Assembly: GCA_051652645.1 (NCBI GenBank)
Contig: JBOFUP010000061.1
Span: 1-25,788 of the forward strand
DNA length: 25,788 nucleotides
Reading direction: 5' to 3'
Source of the DNA: UBA7332 sp051652645
GTDB lineage: Bacteria > Bacteroidota > Bacteroidia > Bacteroidales > UBA7332
The notes below the pieces were generated by a model. That model saw only the letters and a list, made by a program, of their open reading frames with translations, made no database searches and had not been told where the DNA came from. The first letter of the stretch is position 1, and the number at the start of each line of letters is the position of its first letter. The position numbers were made by a program, and so were the translations under genes. Below, piece after piece: positions 6,783-14,687 of this stretch.

Positions 6783-8111
6783 ATGTTTGAAAATCTTAGC
6801 GACAGGCTTGAGCGCTCATTTAAGATACTAAAAGGCGAGGGTCAGATTACAGAGATTAATGTAGCTGAAACACTTAAAGATGTACGTCGTGCTCTTTTGG
6901 ACGCAGACGTTAACTACAAAGTAGCAAAATCATTCACTGACACAGTTAAGCAAAAAGCACTAGGGATGGATGTCCTTACAGCTGTTAAGCCTAGCCAATT
7001 GATGGTTAAGATCGTTCACGACGAACTTGTAACATTGATGGGTAGCGATTCTGTTGATGTAAATCTGGATGGTAAACCAGCAATCATCTTGATGTCTGGT
7101 CTTCAGGGATCAGGTAAAACTACCTTCTCGGGTAAATTAGCTAAAATGCTTAAAGGCAAACGTGCTAAAAGCCCTCTTCTTGTTGCTTGTGATATCTATC
7201 GTCCTGCTGCAATCGAGCAGCTTCGTGTATTAGGTGAACAAATTGGGGTTCCTGTATATTCTGATCTAGATAACAAAGACGCCGTTTCAATTGCTCTTGC
7301 AGGTATAGAATTTGCAAAGAAAAACAACAACGACCTTGTTATTGTAGATACAGCTGGACGCCTGGCTATCGATGAGCAGATGATGAGTGAGATAGCTGCT
7401 ATCAAGAAAGCTATCAACCCAACAGAGACACTCTTCGTTGTTGACTCTATGACTGGTCAAGATGCTGTTAACACAGCTAAGGAGTTCAATGAACGCCTAG
7501 ATTTTGACGGGGTTGTTCTAACAAAGTTAGATGGTGATACTCGTGGGGGTGCTGCCCTTTCAATTCGTACGATTGTTGACAAACCAATCAAGTTTGTTGG
7601 TACTGGTGAGAAGATGGAAGCACTTGATGTGTTCTATCCTCAACGTATGGCTGACCGTATACTCGGAATGGGTGATATCGTATCCCTAGTTGAGCGTGCA
7701 CAAGAGCAATATGATGAAGAGGAAGCTCGTCGTATTCAAAAGAAAATAGCAAAAAACCAATTTGACTTTAATGATTTCCTAAGCCAAATCAACCAGATCA
7801 AAAAGATGGGTAACCTAAAAGATCTGGCTTCGATGATACCTGGTGTGGGCAAAGCTATTAAGGATCTTGACATTGACGACAACGCATTCAAGAGCGTTGA
7901 AGCTATTATCTACTCAATGACTCCAAAAGAGCGATCAAACCCTGAGATTCTAAACAGCTCACGTAGAACTCGTATTGCTAAAGGTAGTGGTACTACTATA
8001 CAAGATGTAAACAGACTACTTAAGCAATTTGAAGAAACTCGTAAGATCATGAAACTAGTAACAAACACAAAAAGTGCTGGTAAAATGATGGGTGGATTAA
8101 AGCGCAGATAA
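6783..8111 (+). CDS. ffh: Signal recognition particle protein Ffh (SRP54 GTPase)
   Basis: This 442-residue protein is the protein half of the signal recognition particle. It binds signal sequences as they leave the ribosome and docks with FtsY at the membrane. The N domain (about 1-95) carries the usual ALLDADVNYKV helix. The G domain has the P-loop GLQGSGKTT (106-114), the DIYRPAA insertion region (137-143), DTAGR (189-193) and TKLDGDTRGG (247-256). The M domain (about 330-442) has the LKDLASMIPG loop, the SRRTRIAKGSG segment (393-403) that contacts 4.5S RNA, and a Met-rich C-terminus (KMMGG). Length is normal. It stands alone between its own -7 box and a strong terminator. No 4.5S RNA gene was recognised in the window. 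Confidence 0.97.
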   Translation: MFENLSDRLERSFKILKGEGQITEINVAETLKDVRRALLDADVNYKVAKSFTDTVKQKALGMDVLTAVKPSQLMVKIVHDELVTLMGSDSVDVNLDGKPAIILMSGLQGSGKTTFSGKLAKMLKGKRAKSPLLVACDIYRPAAIEQLRVLGEQIGVPVYSDLDNKDAVSIALAGIEFAKKNNNDLVIVDTAGRLAIDEQMMSEIAAIKKAINPTETLFVVDSMTGQDAVNTAKEFNERLDFDGVVLTKLDGDTRGGAALSIRTIVDKPIKFVGTGEKMEALDVFYPQRMADRILGMGDIVSLVERAQEQYDEEEARRIQKKIAKNQFDFNDFLSQINQIKKMGNLKDLASMIPGVGKAIKDLDIDDNAFKSVEAIIYSMTPKERSNPEILNSSRRTRIAKGSGTTIQDVNRLLKQFEETRKIMKLVTNTKSAGKMMGGLKRR

Positions 8112-8127
8112 GAATAAAATAACAGAC

Positions 8128-8180
8128 GGGTGTTACCCCCTAAACAATTATTTAGTATAGGGAGTAGCACCCTCTTTTTA
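8128..8180 (+). terminator. Rho-independent terminator after ffh
   Basis: GGGTG (8128-8132) pairs with CACCC read at 8168-8172, and the stem continues through about nine more pairs with one mismatch and one wobble to TAGGG near 8158-8162. The tail TCTTTTTA follows. It lies 16 nt after the ffh stop. Confidence 0.85.
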
Positions 8181-8204
8181 TAATACCCAGAAAACATTAA
8201 CTAA

Positions 8205-9089
8205 ATGACAAAATTAATTGATGGTAAAGCTATCTCAGATCAGATAAAGAGAGAGATAGCATTAGAGGTCGAACTAATAAAATCAAATGGGGGTAAAACA
8301 CCTCACCTTGCTGCTATTCTAGTAGGAAACGATGGCGGAAGCGAATCATATATGGCACACAAAGTAAAAGCGTGTGAACAAGTAGGATTTGACTCAACAT
8401 TAATCAGACTAGAAAGTAGTGTGAGCGAGGAAGAACTTCTAAAACAAGTTGAACTACTCAACAAGAATCCCGAGGTTGATGGTTTCATTGTTCAACTTCC
8501 CCTGCCAAAACACATAAATGAACAAAGAGTTATTGAAGCGATAGACTTTAAGAAGGACGTTGATGGATTTCATCCTATTAATGTTGGACGAATGTCTATC
8601 GGTTTACCATGCTTCGTTTCTGCCACTCCTGCTGGAATAATAGAACTTCTAAAGAGGTATGAGATTGAAACAGCTGGCAAACATTGCGTAGTACTCGGTA
8701 GAAGCAACATCGTTGGCAAACCAATGGCTACACTAATGATGCAAAAGAGCAACCCTGGAAACTCTACCGTCACTGTTTGCCATAGCTATTCAAAAGACCT
8801 AAAAGAACAATGCTTGCGAGCTGACATTATAATTGCTGCGCTAGGCTCTCCGGAGTTTCTTACTGCAGATATGGTAAAGCCTGGAGCAGTAGTTATTGAC
8901 GTCGGAACCACTCGTGTTGCTAGTAATCTTACAAAAAGTGGTTTTAAATTAACTGGAGATGTAAAGTTTGACGAAGTCGCACCTAAGTGTAACTATATCA
9001 CGCCAGTACCAGGTGGTGTAGGTCCAATGACGATAGTCTCATTGATGCAAAACACCCTACTGGCGGGCAAAAAAGCTATCTACAAATAA
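8205..9089 (+). CDS. folD: Bifunctional methylenetetrahydrofolate dehydrogenase / methenyltetrahydrofolate cyclohydrolase FolD
   Basis: This 294-residue cytosolic enzyme interconverts 5,10-methylene-THF and 10-formyl-THF using NADP. The family signatures are present: GGSESYMAHKVKAC (about 43-56), with the catalytic Tyr and Lys in YxxxK, DGFIVQLPLPKHI (about 92-104), the KDVDGFHP region (about 117-124), the nucleotide-binding VVLGRSNIVGKP (about 162-173), and PVPGGVGPMT near residue 270. Length is typical. The ATG at 8205 gives the canonical MTKLIDGKAIS start. The gene is insulated upstream by the ffh terminator; no TAnnTTTG box is evident in the short gap, so its promoter is unresolved. Confidence 0.96.
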   Translation: MTKLIDGKAISDQIKREIALEVELIKSNGGKTPHLAAILVGNDGGSESYMAHKVKACEQVGFDSTLIRLESSVSEEELLKQVELLNKNPEVDGFIVQLPLPKHINEQRVIEAIDFKKDVDGFHPINVGRMSIGLPCFVSATPAGIIELLKRYEIETAGKHCVVLGRSNIVGKPMATLMMQKSNPGNSTVTVCHSYSKDLKEQCLRADIIIAALGSPEFLTADMVKPGAVVIDVGTTRVASNLTKSGFKLTGDVKFDEVAPKCNYITPVPGGVGPMTIVSLMQNTLLAGKKAIYK

Positions 9090-9107
9090 AAAAAAGAGTG
9101 CTTAAAG

Positions 9108-9138
9108 TTTGGAGGTTTCAAAAAAAACCGTACCTTTG
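9108..9138 (+). promoter_or_regulatory. Near-consensus Bacteroidota promoter for the tRNA-His pair
   Basis: TTTG (9108-9111), 19 nt, then TACCTTTG (9131-9138) fits the -33/-7 consensus exactly. Transcription would begin near 9145, shortly before the first tRNA. Confidence 0.85.
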
Positions 9139-9157
9139 CAACGCATTCAAGCAAAAC

Positions 9158-9235
<78 letters not shown>

Positions 9236-9264
9236 AGTACAAATTAAGTACAAACCGTTTACAC

Positions 9265-9339
<75 letters not shown>

Positions 9340-9342
9340 CTC

Positions 9343-9384
9343 AAAAAGAGCGATTCAACGTTTGTTGAATCGCTCTTTTTTTAT
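9343..9384 (+). terminator. Rho-independent terminator after the tRNA-His pair
   Basis: A perfect stem of about 17 bp pairs 9343-9359 (core AGAGCGATTCAAC) with 9364-9380 around the loop GTTT. The right arm runs into a T-rich tail. Confidence 0.92.
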
Positions 9385-9421
9385 TTTAATATTATCAAAC
9401 CAATAGAGAAACCTACAAACT

Positions 9422-10939
9422 ATGAAAAAAACAATCCTTACTTCAATCCCAATCATTGCTGCCAGCCACTCCCTAGCACAAGACAAACTACCGAATATAG
9501 TTATTATATATGCTGATGATATTGGATATGGCGACTTGAGCTGTTATGGCACAAGTAAAGTAGAGACACCTAACGTAGACAGACTAGCCAAAGGTGGTAT
9601 TCGATTCACCAACGCCCACTCTACTGCAGCAACAAGCACTCCCTCTCGCTATTCACTATTAACAGGTGAGTATCCATTTAGAAATCCCGACTCTAATATA
9701 GCTGATGGAGATGCCTCGATGATCATCAAACCAGGAAGAAGGACTGTAGCCACTATGATGCAAGAAGCGGGATATACAACGGGAGCCGTTGGAAAGTGGC
9801 ATCTAGGCATCGGCGAGAAAGAGAAACAAGATTGGAATGGGATTATTCAACCAGGACTAAGAGATATTGGCTTTGATTACTCCTTCATTATGGCCGCAAC
9901 AGGAGATAGAGTCCCTACTGTATATATAGAGAATCAAAGATGTGTTGATGTTGACCCAACAGATCCAATAGAGGTAAGCTACATAAAAAATTTCGAAGGA
10001 GAACCTACAGGCAAAAACAATCCAGAACTACTCTTTAATCAAAAACCATCACACGGACACGATGGCACAATAGTGAATGGCATCAGTCGAATAGGTTTTA
10101 TGAAAGGTGGACACAGTGCGAGATGGAAAGATGAAGAGATAGCTGATAGAATAACTGATAAAGCCGTGGAGTTCATAAACAACAACACTGAGCACCCATT
10201 CTTCCTTTACTTTGGGACAAACGACATACATGTGCCACGATTCCCTAACTCTAGATTTGTTGGCAAAAGCGGAATGGGCCCTCGTGGCGATGCAATACTA
10301 CAGTTTGACTACTGTGTGGGTAGAGTAATATCAACATTAGAAAAGCAAGGGATACTAAACAATACAATGATTATTATCTCTAGTGATAATGGCCCAATAC
10401 TAGACGACGGATACTTAGATCAATCAAGAGAGCTACTAGGAGACCACAAGCCCTCAGGTGAGCTCAGAGGCAATAAATACAGCTGCTTTGAAGCTGGGAC
10501 AAGAGTCCCATTTATAGTCCATTGGACGAATAAAATAGATAAAGGTTCTACATCCCAAGCCTTAGTCTCTCATATTGACTTCATGGGTACTATGGCTCAA
10601 TTAGTAGGATCTAAGCTTACCGACGAATCACCTGACTCACAAGGTCAACTAAGAGCTTGGCTAGGAGAAGATAAGAAAGGGCGTGACTATATTATAGAGA
10701 TGGCAGCCGACAGGACTCTATCATTAAGAACAAAAGAGTGGAAAGTAATAGAGCCTAGCATCAGCAAAGGTGTAACTATAAACCCTAGAACCCTTATCGA
10801 AACTGGCTATAAGTCAACCCCGCAAATATACAACTTAAAGCGAGATCCATCTGAAAGTATCGACCTTGCAAATAGAGAGATAAAAAGATGTGCTGAGATG
10901 CTATCTACAATTGAACTAGAAAGACAAAATAAAAATTGA
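9422..10939 (+). CDS. Secreted sulfatase, serine-type (arylsulfatase-like)
   Basis: This is a 505-residue protein with a signal peptide probably cut at SLA|Q (19/20). The S1 sulfatase core starts with NIVIIYADDIGYGDLSCYG, in which D32 and D33 are metal ligands. The activation motif is S72-T-P-S-R76, so the residue to be converted to formylglycine is Ser, which requires an anaerobic sulfatase-maturating radical-SAM enzyme; none is encoded in the window. GKWHLG (124-129), TNDIH (266-270), SDNGP (321-325) and GNK (350-352) supply the other usual active-site residues. The product removes sulfate esters from an external substrate, probably a sulfated glycan, but specificity cannot be read. No glycoside hydrolase, SusC/SusD pair or regulator lies beside it. 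It follows the tRNA terminator; no clear promoter box was found in the short gap. Confidence 0.9.
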   Translation: MKKTILTSIPIIAASHSLAQDKLPNIVIIYADDIGYGDLSCYGTSKVETPNVDRLAKGGIRFTNAHSTAATSTPSRYSLLTGEYPFRNPDSNIADGDASMIIKPGRRTVATMMQEAGYTTGAVGKWHLGIGEKEKQDWNGIIQPGLRDIGFDYSFIMAATGDRVPTVYIENQRCVDVDPTDPIEVSYIKNFEGEPTGKNNPELLFNQKPSHGHDGTIVNGISRIGFMKGGHSARWKDEEIADRITDKAVEFINNNTEHPFFLYFGTNDIHVPRFPNSRFVGKSGMGPRGDAILQFDYCVGRVISTLEKQGILNNTMIIISSDNGPILDDGYLDQSRELLGDHKPSGELRGNKYSCFEAGTRVPFIVHWTNKIDKGSTSQALVSHIDFMGTMAQLVGSKLTDESPDSQGQLRAWLGEDKKGRDYIIEMAADRTLSLRTKEWKVIEPSISKGVTINPRTLIETGYKSTPQIYNLKRDPSESIDLANREIKRCAEMLSTIELERQNKN

Positions 10940-10946
10940 TGTAAAG

Positions 10947-10986
10947 AAAAATGGTAGCAACTCTAATTAGAATTGCTACCATTTTT
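10947..10986. terminator. Bidirectional terminator between the convergent sulfatase and DUF1573 genes
   Basis: AAAAATGGTAGCAA (10947-10960) is the exact reverse complement of 10973-10986, so either strand ends in a run of five Ts. It lies 7 nt past the sulfatase stop and about 18 nt past the stop of the leftward gene. Confidence 0.9.
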
Positions 10987-11004
10987 GCTTATTATCAAAA
11001 GAGA

Positions 11005-11454
11005 TTACTTTTTCTTACTAGATGGCGTCACAACGCCCTTAATACTTAATACCAGAGGTGTAGTAGAGTCACTTGTATAGATAGATACACTCTTATTAAA
11101 TGACCCAGGACGATTCTTTGCACTGTAAGTTGTCTTTATCTTGCTTGACTTACCTGGAGCTATAGGCTCTTTAGGCCAATCTGGGGTTGTACAACCACAA
11201 GAAGCTGCCACTCTGTTAATTACCACGGGGGTTTTACCTACATTCTTAAAGACAAACTCACACGACACAGTTCCAAGATCCTCTGAGAAGGTACCAAAAT
11301 CATGAACCTTACTCACAAACTCCACTTGTGAAGCACTGGCCTTCTGAGGAGTAGCTTTAGCTGTTTGCACTGACGCTCTTGAAGGCTCTATTGCTTGAGC
11401 AGAACCAGTGGCAAGACCCAAAGAAATCAGGGTCAATAACAAAACTCTATTCAT
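11005..11454 (-). CDS. DUF1573-family exported protein
   Basis: This is a 149-residue protein with a signal peptide of about 21 residues (cut near AQA|IEPS). A low-complexity Ala/Ser/Lys/Gln linker runs to about residue 43. The DUF1573 domain (about 44-142) begins with VEFVSKVHDFGTFSED and contains the family hallmark ASCGCTTPDWP with Cys86 and Cys88. It then runs GKSSKIKTTYSA and ends in a Lys-rich tail. The domain is an immunoglobulin-like beta-sandwich of unknown function common in Bacteroidota. The gene follows recA on the same strand after 76 nt, with no convincing terminator or -7 box between, so it may be read through from recA. Confidence 0.85.
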   Translation of the reverse strand: MNRVLLLTLISLGLATGSAQAIEPSRASVQTAKATPQKASASQVEFVSKVHDFGTFSEDLGTVSCEFVFKNVGKTPVVINRVAASCGCTTPDWPKEPIAPGKSSKIKTTYSAKNRPGSFNKSVSIYTSDSTTPLVLSIKGVVTPSSKKK

Positions 11455-11530
11455 ACTTATTTGATGTTTTGATAGTTGAATAACACTATTGCTTAAACAC
11501 TTTTAACAGCAACAATGTTTGTTTGTCTGA

Positions 11531-12541
11531 CTACTTAATTGTCTCCATAATTTTTGACTCTAGCTCCTCCATCAACTCAGGATTGTCGCGTAGAGTAGCT
11601 TTAGCCGACTCCCTTCCTTGACCAAGCTTAGTCTCTCCATAGCTAAACCAAGATCCACTCTTCTTAATAATTTCTCTATCAACTCCAAGATCAATAATTT
11701 CACCTGTACGAGAGATCCCCTCACCAAACATAATATCGAATTCAGCCTTTCTGAAAGGAGGAGCCACTTTATTCTTAATAATCTTAACCCTAACTTGATT
11801 ACCAACTTGCTCATCACTATCCTTAGCATCTTTAATCGCAGATACACGACGAATATCAAGACGTACTGATGCATAAAATTTCAATGCATTACCTCCGGTT
11901 GTAGTCTCAGGATTCCCAAACATTACACCAATCTTCTCACGAAGCTGGTTAATGAAGATACAAGTTGTATTTGTCTTATTGATAACTCCAGTTAGTTTTC
12001 TTAAAGCTTGAGACATCAATCTAGCCTGCAATCCAACCTTGTTGTCTCCCATCTCTCCATCAATCTCAGCTTTTGGAGTCAATGCAGCAACAGAGTCAAT
12101 AACAATAATATCAATAGCAGAAGATCTTATTAGCTGCTCTGCAATCTCAAGAGCCTGCTCTCCACTATCTGGCTGAGCAATTAGAAGATTATTGATATCC
12201 ACACCTAACTTCTCTGCATAGAAGCGATCAAAAGCATGCTCTGCATCTATAAATGCGGCAATACCTCCCATCTTCTGAGCTTCAGCTATTGCATGGATAG
12301 CCAAAGTCGTTTTACCCGACGACTCTGGACCGTAGATCTCTACTACACGACCACGAGGATAACCACCAACACCAAGAGCCAAGTTAAGACCCAAAGATCC
12401 AGTTGGTATAACCTCCACGGCTTCAACCTCAGAAGCACCCATCTTCATGATACTACCCTTACCAAAGTTCTTCTCAATCTTGTCCATTGCAGACTGAAGA
12501 GCCTTTAGTCTCTCATTCTGTATTGTAGGATTCTTTTCCAT
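11531..12541 (-). CDS. recA: Recombinase RecA
   Basis: This 336-residue protein is the DNA-strand-exchange ATPase of homologous recombination and trigger of LexA cleavage. The Walker A loop GPESSGKTT (71-79) is present, followed by the conserved FIDAEHAFD, LLIAQPDSGEQALEI, VIDSVAALTPKAEIDGEMGD and FINQLREKIGVMFGNPETTTGG (DNA-binding loop 2 region). The C-terminal domain is short and ends LEELESKIMETIK, lacking the long acidic tail of E. coli RecA. A -7 box lies about 37 nt upstream. I see no recognisable E. coli-type SOS box. Confidence 0.97.
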   Translation of the reverse strand: MEKNPTIQNERLKALQSAMDKIEKNFGKGSIMKMGASEVEAVEVIPTGSLGLNLALGVGGYPRGRVVEIYGPESSGKTTLAIHAIAEAQKMGGIAAFIDAEHAFDRFYAEKLGVDINNLLIAQPDSGEQALEIAEQLIRSSAIDIIVIDSVAALTPKAEIDGEMGDNKVGLQARLMSQALRKLTGVINKTNTTCIFINQLREKIGVMFGNPETTTGGNALKFYASVRLDIRRVSAIKDAKDSDEQVGNQVRVKIIKNKVAPPFRKAEFDIMFGEGISRTGEIIDLGVDREIIKKSGSWFSYGETKLGQGRESAKATLRDNPELMEELESKIMETIK

Positions 12542-12577
12542 ATTCTATTGTTTTAAATATTCAATACGACCTTTCCA

Positions 12578-12585
12578 CAAAGATA
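12578..12585 (-). promoter_or_regulatory. -7 box for recA
   Basis: The minus strand reads TATCTTTG, matching TAnnTTTG, about 37 nt before the recA ATG. It starts two bases past the T-tract of the upstream gene's terminator. No clear -33 TTTG was found; that position falls within the terminator hairpin. Confidence 0.55.
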
Positions 12586-12587
12586 CT

Positions 12588-12626
12588 AAAAAGGGCGAAT
12601 CTATAACTACTGTTATACATTCGCCC
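12588..12626 (-). terminator. Rho-independent terminator for the leftward dehydrogenase gene
   Basis: GGGCGAAT (12593-12600) pairs with ATTCGCCC (12619-12626). TATAAC (12602-12607) pairs with GTTATA (12612-12617) after one C-C mismatch. On the minus strand five Ts follow. The hairpin lies 35 nt past the stop codon at 12662. Confidence 0.85.
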
Positions 12627-12661
12627 TCATATTTTTATATGCTAATAGATAGCAACAGCTA

Positions 12662-13864
12662 TTAAAGCTCTAGATCTACGTTTACAAGCTCATGCCAAGG
12701 CAAACCATGCTTATTCAACTCTGCCATAAATGGATCTGGGTTAAACTCCTCAACATTATATACACCAGCCTTACGCCATTCGCCTTTCAAGAACATCATT
12801 GCTCCAATCATAGCAGGAACACCTGTAGTATAGCTTACACCCTGAGCTCCCGTCTCATCATATGCAGCTTGGTGAGAGCAGTTATTATAAACATAATATG
12901 TCTTCTCTTGACCATCCTTGATACCACGAATACGACAACCTATAGACGTCTCTCCTACATAGTTCTCACCAAGATCCCCTGGGTTAGGAAGAACAGCTTT
13001 CAAAAACTGAATAGGTACTATCTCAACTCCATTGTACATTATAGGATCGATATTAGCCATACCGATATTCTGAATAACACGCAAGTGTGTCAAGTACTCT
13101 TGACCAAAAGTCATCCAAAAACGAGCACGCTTAATCGTTGGGAAGTTTTTAACTAGCGATTCAAGCTCCTCATGATAGATCACATAAGACTCCTTAGGAC
13201 CAACATTTGGATAGTTCAAAGGCATATGAATTTCGTGTGGCTCAGTCTCAATCCACTGACCATTTTCCCAATATTTACCTCTTTGAGTAACCTCACGAAT
13301 ATTAATCTCTGGGTTAAAGTTAGTAGCAAACGCTTTTCCATGATCACCAGCGTTACAATCTACTATATCAAGGTAATGCATCTCATCGAAATGATGTTTC
13401 GCGGCATATGCAGTATATACTCCAGTTACACCCGGATCAAATCCACATCCCAAGATTGCAGTCAAACCAGCCTCCTTGAAACGCTCCTGATAAGCCCACT
13501 GCCACTTATACTCAAACTTAGCCTCATCAATAGGCTCATAGTTTGCTGTATCAAGGTAGTGTACCCCACAAGCCAAACAAGCATCCATGATTGTCAAATC
13601 CTGATATGGCAAAGCCACGTTAATAACTAGCTCAGGCTTAAACTCATTCATAAGAGCTACTAGCTCCTCAACAGAATCCGCATCTACTTTAGCAGTCTGC
13701 ATTTTGAAGTTCCACTTAGCAGCAACTTGATCAGCAATAGCATCACACTTTGACTTCGTGCGGCTAGCTAGCATCACCTCAGTGAAAACGTCAGGATTTT
13801 GTGCCACTTTATGAGCAACAACGGTACCAACACCACCAGCACCAATAATCAATACTTTTCCCAT
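12662..13864 (-). CDS. Saccharopine dehydrogenase-family protein, probable carboxynorspermidine/carboxyspermidine dehydrogenase
   Basis: This is a 400-residue cytosolic NAD(P)-dependent enzyme. The N-terminus MGKVLIIGAGGVGTVVAHKVAQN is a Rossmann nucleotide-binding loop (GAGGVG, 8-13), followed by LASRTKSKCDAIA. That opening and the overall length match the carboxy(nor)spermidine dehydrogenases of Vibrio and Campylobacter more closely than lysine-pathway saccharopine dehydrogenases. Such enzymes condense putrescine or diaminopropane with aspartate semialdehyde in an alternative spermidine route. The partner decarboxylase (NspC) is not in the window. The ATG at 13864 is chosen because it places the Rossmann strand at the usual N-terminus; the frame stays open 105 nt further upstream, but that stretch has no family resemblance. 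The family is firm; the exact substrate is inferred. Confidence 0.85.
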   Translation of the reverse strand: MGKVLIIGAGGVGTVVAHKVAQNPDVFTEVMLASRTKSKCDAIADQVAAKWNFKMQTAKVDADSVEELVALMNEFKPELVINVALPYQDLTIMDACLACGVHYLDTANYEPIDEAKFEYKWQWAYQERFKEAGLTAILGCGFDPGVTGVYTAYAAKHHFDEMHYLDIVDCNAGDHGKAFATNFNPEINIREVTQRGKYWENGQWIETEPHEIHMPLNYPNVGPKESYVIYHEELESLVKNFPTIKRARFWMTFGQEYLTHLRVIQNIGMANIDPIMYNGVEIVPIQFLKAVLPNPGDLGENYVGETSIGCRIRGIKDGQEKTYYVYNNCSHQAAYDETGAQGVSYTTGVPAMIGAMMFLKGEWRKAGVYNVEEFNPDPFMAELNKHGLPWHELVNVDLEL

Positions 13865-13966
13865 TCTATTATTAATCTTGATATTTATACTCAAAACCAT
13901 TTTTACCACCCACTTTAGAAGGCACAAAATAGTGATTCTAGGAGAAGTAGGTAATGAAAATTGGCT

Positions 13967-13974
13967 CAAAAGTA
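13967..13974 (-). promoter_or_regulatory. Candidate -7 box for the dehydrogenase gene
   Basis: The minus strand reads TACTTTTG, matching TAnnTTTG, about 100 nt upstream of the ATG at 13864. No -33 element is evident, and the implied leader of about 95 nt is long for this window. Confidence 0.4.
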
Positions 13975-14019
13975 ATAAAAAAATAGATTACTCACCTCCT
14001 AAATATGGTGGAGATATTA

Positions 14020-14505
14020 CTATACACGTGCACCGAGCTCTCTATCAACAAGAAAAAGACCAGTGCCATCCCCCACTCGCTTAATCTTCTCAACTATTGA
14101 ACACGCCGTAGACTCCTCTTCGACCTGTTCAGTAATAAACCAACCTAAGAAGATCTCAGTGGCCTTATCCTTATCCTCACGAGAGATATCAACTAAAGAG
14201 TTAATAGATTCAGAGACTAATACCTCGTGATCATATACGGAAGAAAAAATCTCTAGAGCTGACCCAAACTTCGTTGGCACTGATTTAATCTCACTCAACT
14301 CAGGTTTTGCTCCCCTCTCAACCATATATCTAAGTATCTTGAAAGCATGCTCAACCTCCTCGCTATACTGCTTACGCATCCAAGCAGCCATTCCATCAAG
14401 ACCTTCACAAGAAAAATGTAGAGAGATGGATAAATATAGATGAGCCGACCAAAGCTCAGCATTTACCTGTGTATTCAATGCTTCTGCAACTCTTTTTGAT
14501 AACAT
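14020..14505 (-). CDS. ftnA: Bacterial non-haem ferritin
   Basis: This 161-residue protein assembles into a 24-subunit iron-storage cage in the cytoplasm. The four-helix bundle carries all expected ferroxidase residues: Glu17, Tyr24, Glu50 and His53 in EEVEHA, Glu94, and Glu126-Gln127 with Glu130 in TEQVEEE. That makes it an active H-type bacterial ferritin (FtnA class) rather than a bacterioferritin. The ATG at 14505 gives the usual MLSKRVAEALNTQ start. It is separated from the upstream FKBP gene by a strong terminator and so should have its own promoter. No clear terminator follows it. Confidence 0.94.
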   Translation of the reverse strand: MLSKRVAEALNTQVNAELWSAHLYLSISLHFSCEGLDGMAAWMRKQYSEEVEHAFKILRYMVERGAKPELSEIKSVPTKFGSALEIFSSVYDHEVLVSESINSLVDISREDKDKATEIFLGWFITEQVEEESTACSIVEKIKRVGDGTGLFLVDRELGARV

Positions 14506-14540
14506 AGCTATTTGATATTTGATTGATTATTAAAATTGGG

Positions 14541-14569
14541 CAAATGCAACACTATTGTCACATCACAAA
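14541..14569 (-). promoter_or_regulatory. Possible promoter for the ferritin gene
   Basis: The minus strand reads TTTG (14569-14566), 17 nt, then TGCATTTG (14548-14541). The second element differs from TAnnTTTG at one position and the spacing is slightly short. It lies about 36 nt before the ATG. Confidence 0.35.
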
Positions 14570-14614
14570 GAGAGAACATTGAAGTATTAATAAAAGTTCA
14601 GAATATACGCTAAT

Positions 14615-14672
14615 ATAAAAAAGGGAAAAGGAGAGGATGGTATTAGCCATCCTCTCCTTTTCCCTTTTTTAT
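14615..14672. terminator. Long perfect inverted repeat, terminator between the FKBP and ferritin genes
   Basis: Positions 14615-14640 are the exact reverse complement of 14647-14672, a 26-bp perfect stem with a 6-nt loop. The core is GGGAAAAGGAGAGGATGG. Each arm ends in a run of A or T, so it can act as a terminator on either strand. It lies 15 nt past the stop of the leftward FKBP gene. Confidence 0.88.
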
Positions 14673-14687
14673 TGCAATATTAAAATA

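Noticed and set aside
13172..13630. 152-codon plus-strand frame opposite the dehydrogenase gene
   Set aside because: It is a reverse-strand shadow of a clearly recognised coding region.
13865..13969. N-terminal extension of the saccharopine-dehydrogenase-like protein
   Set aside because: The 35 extra residues precede the Rossmann strand and do not resemble the family.
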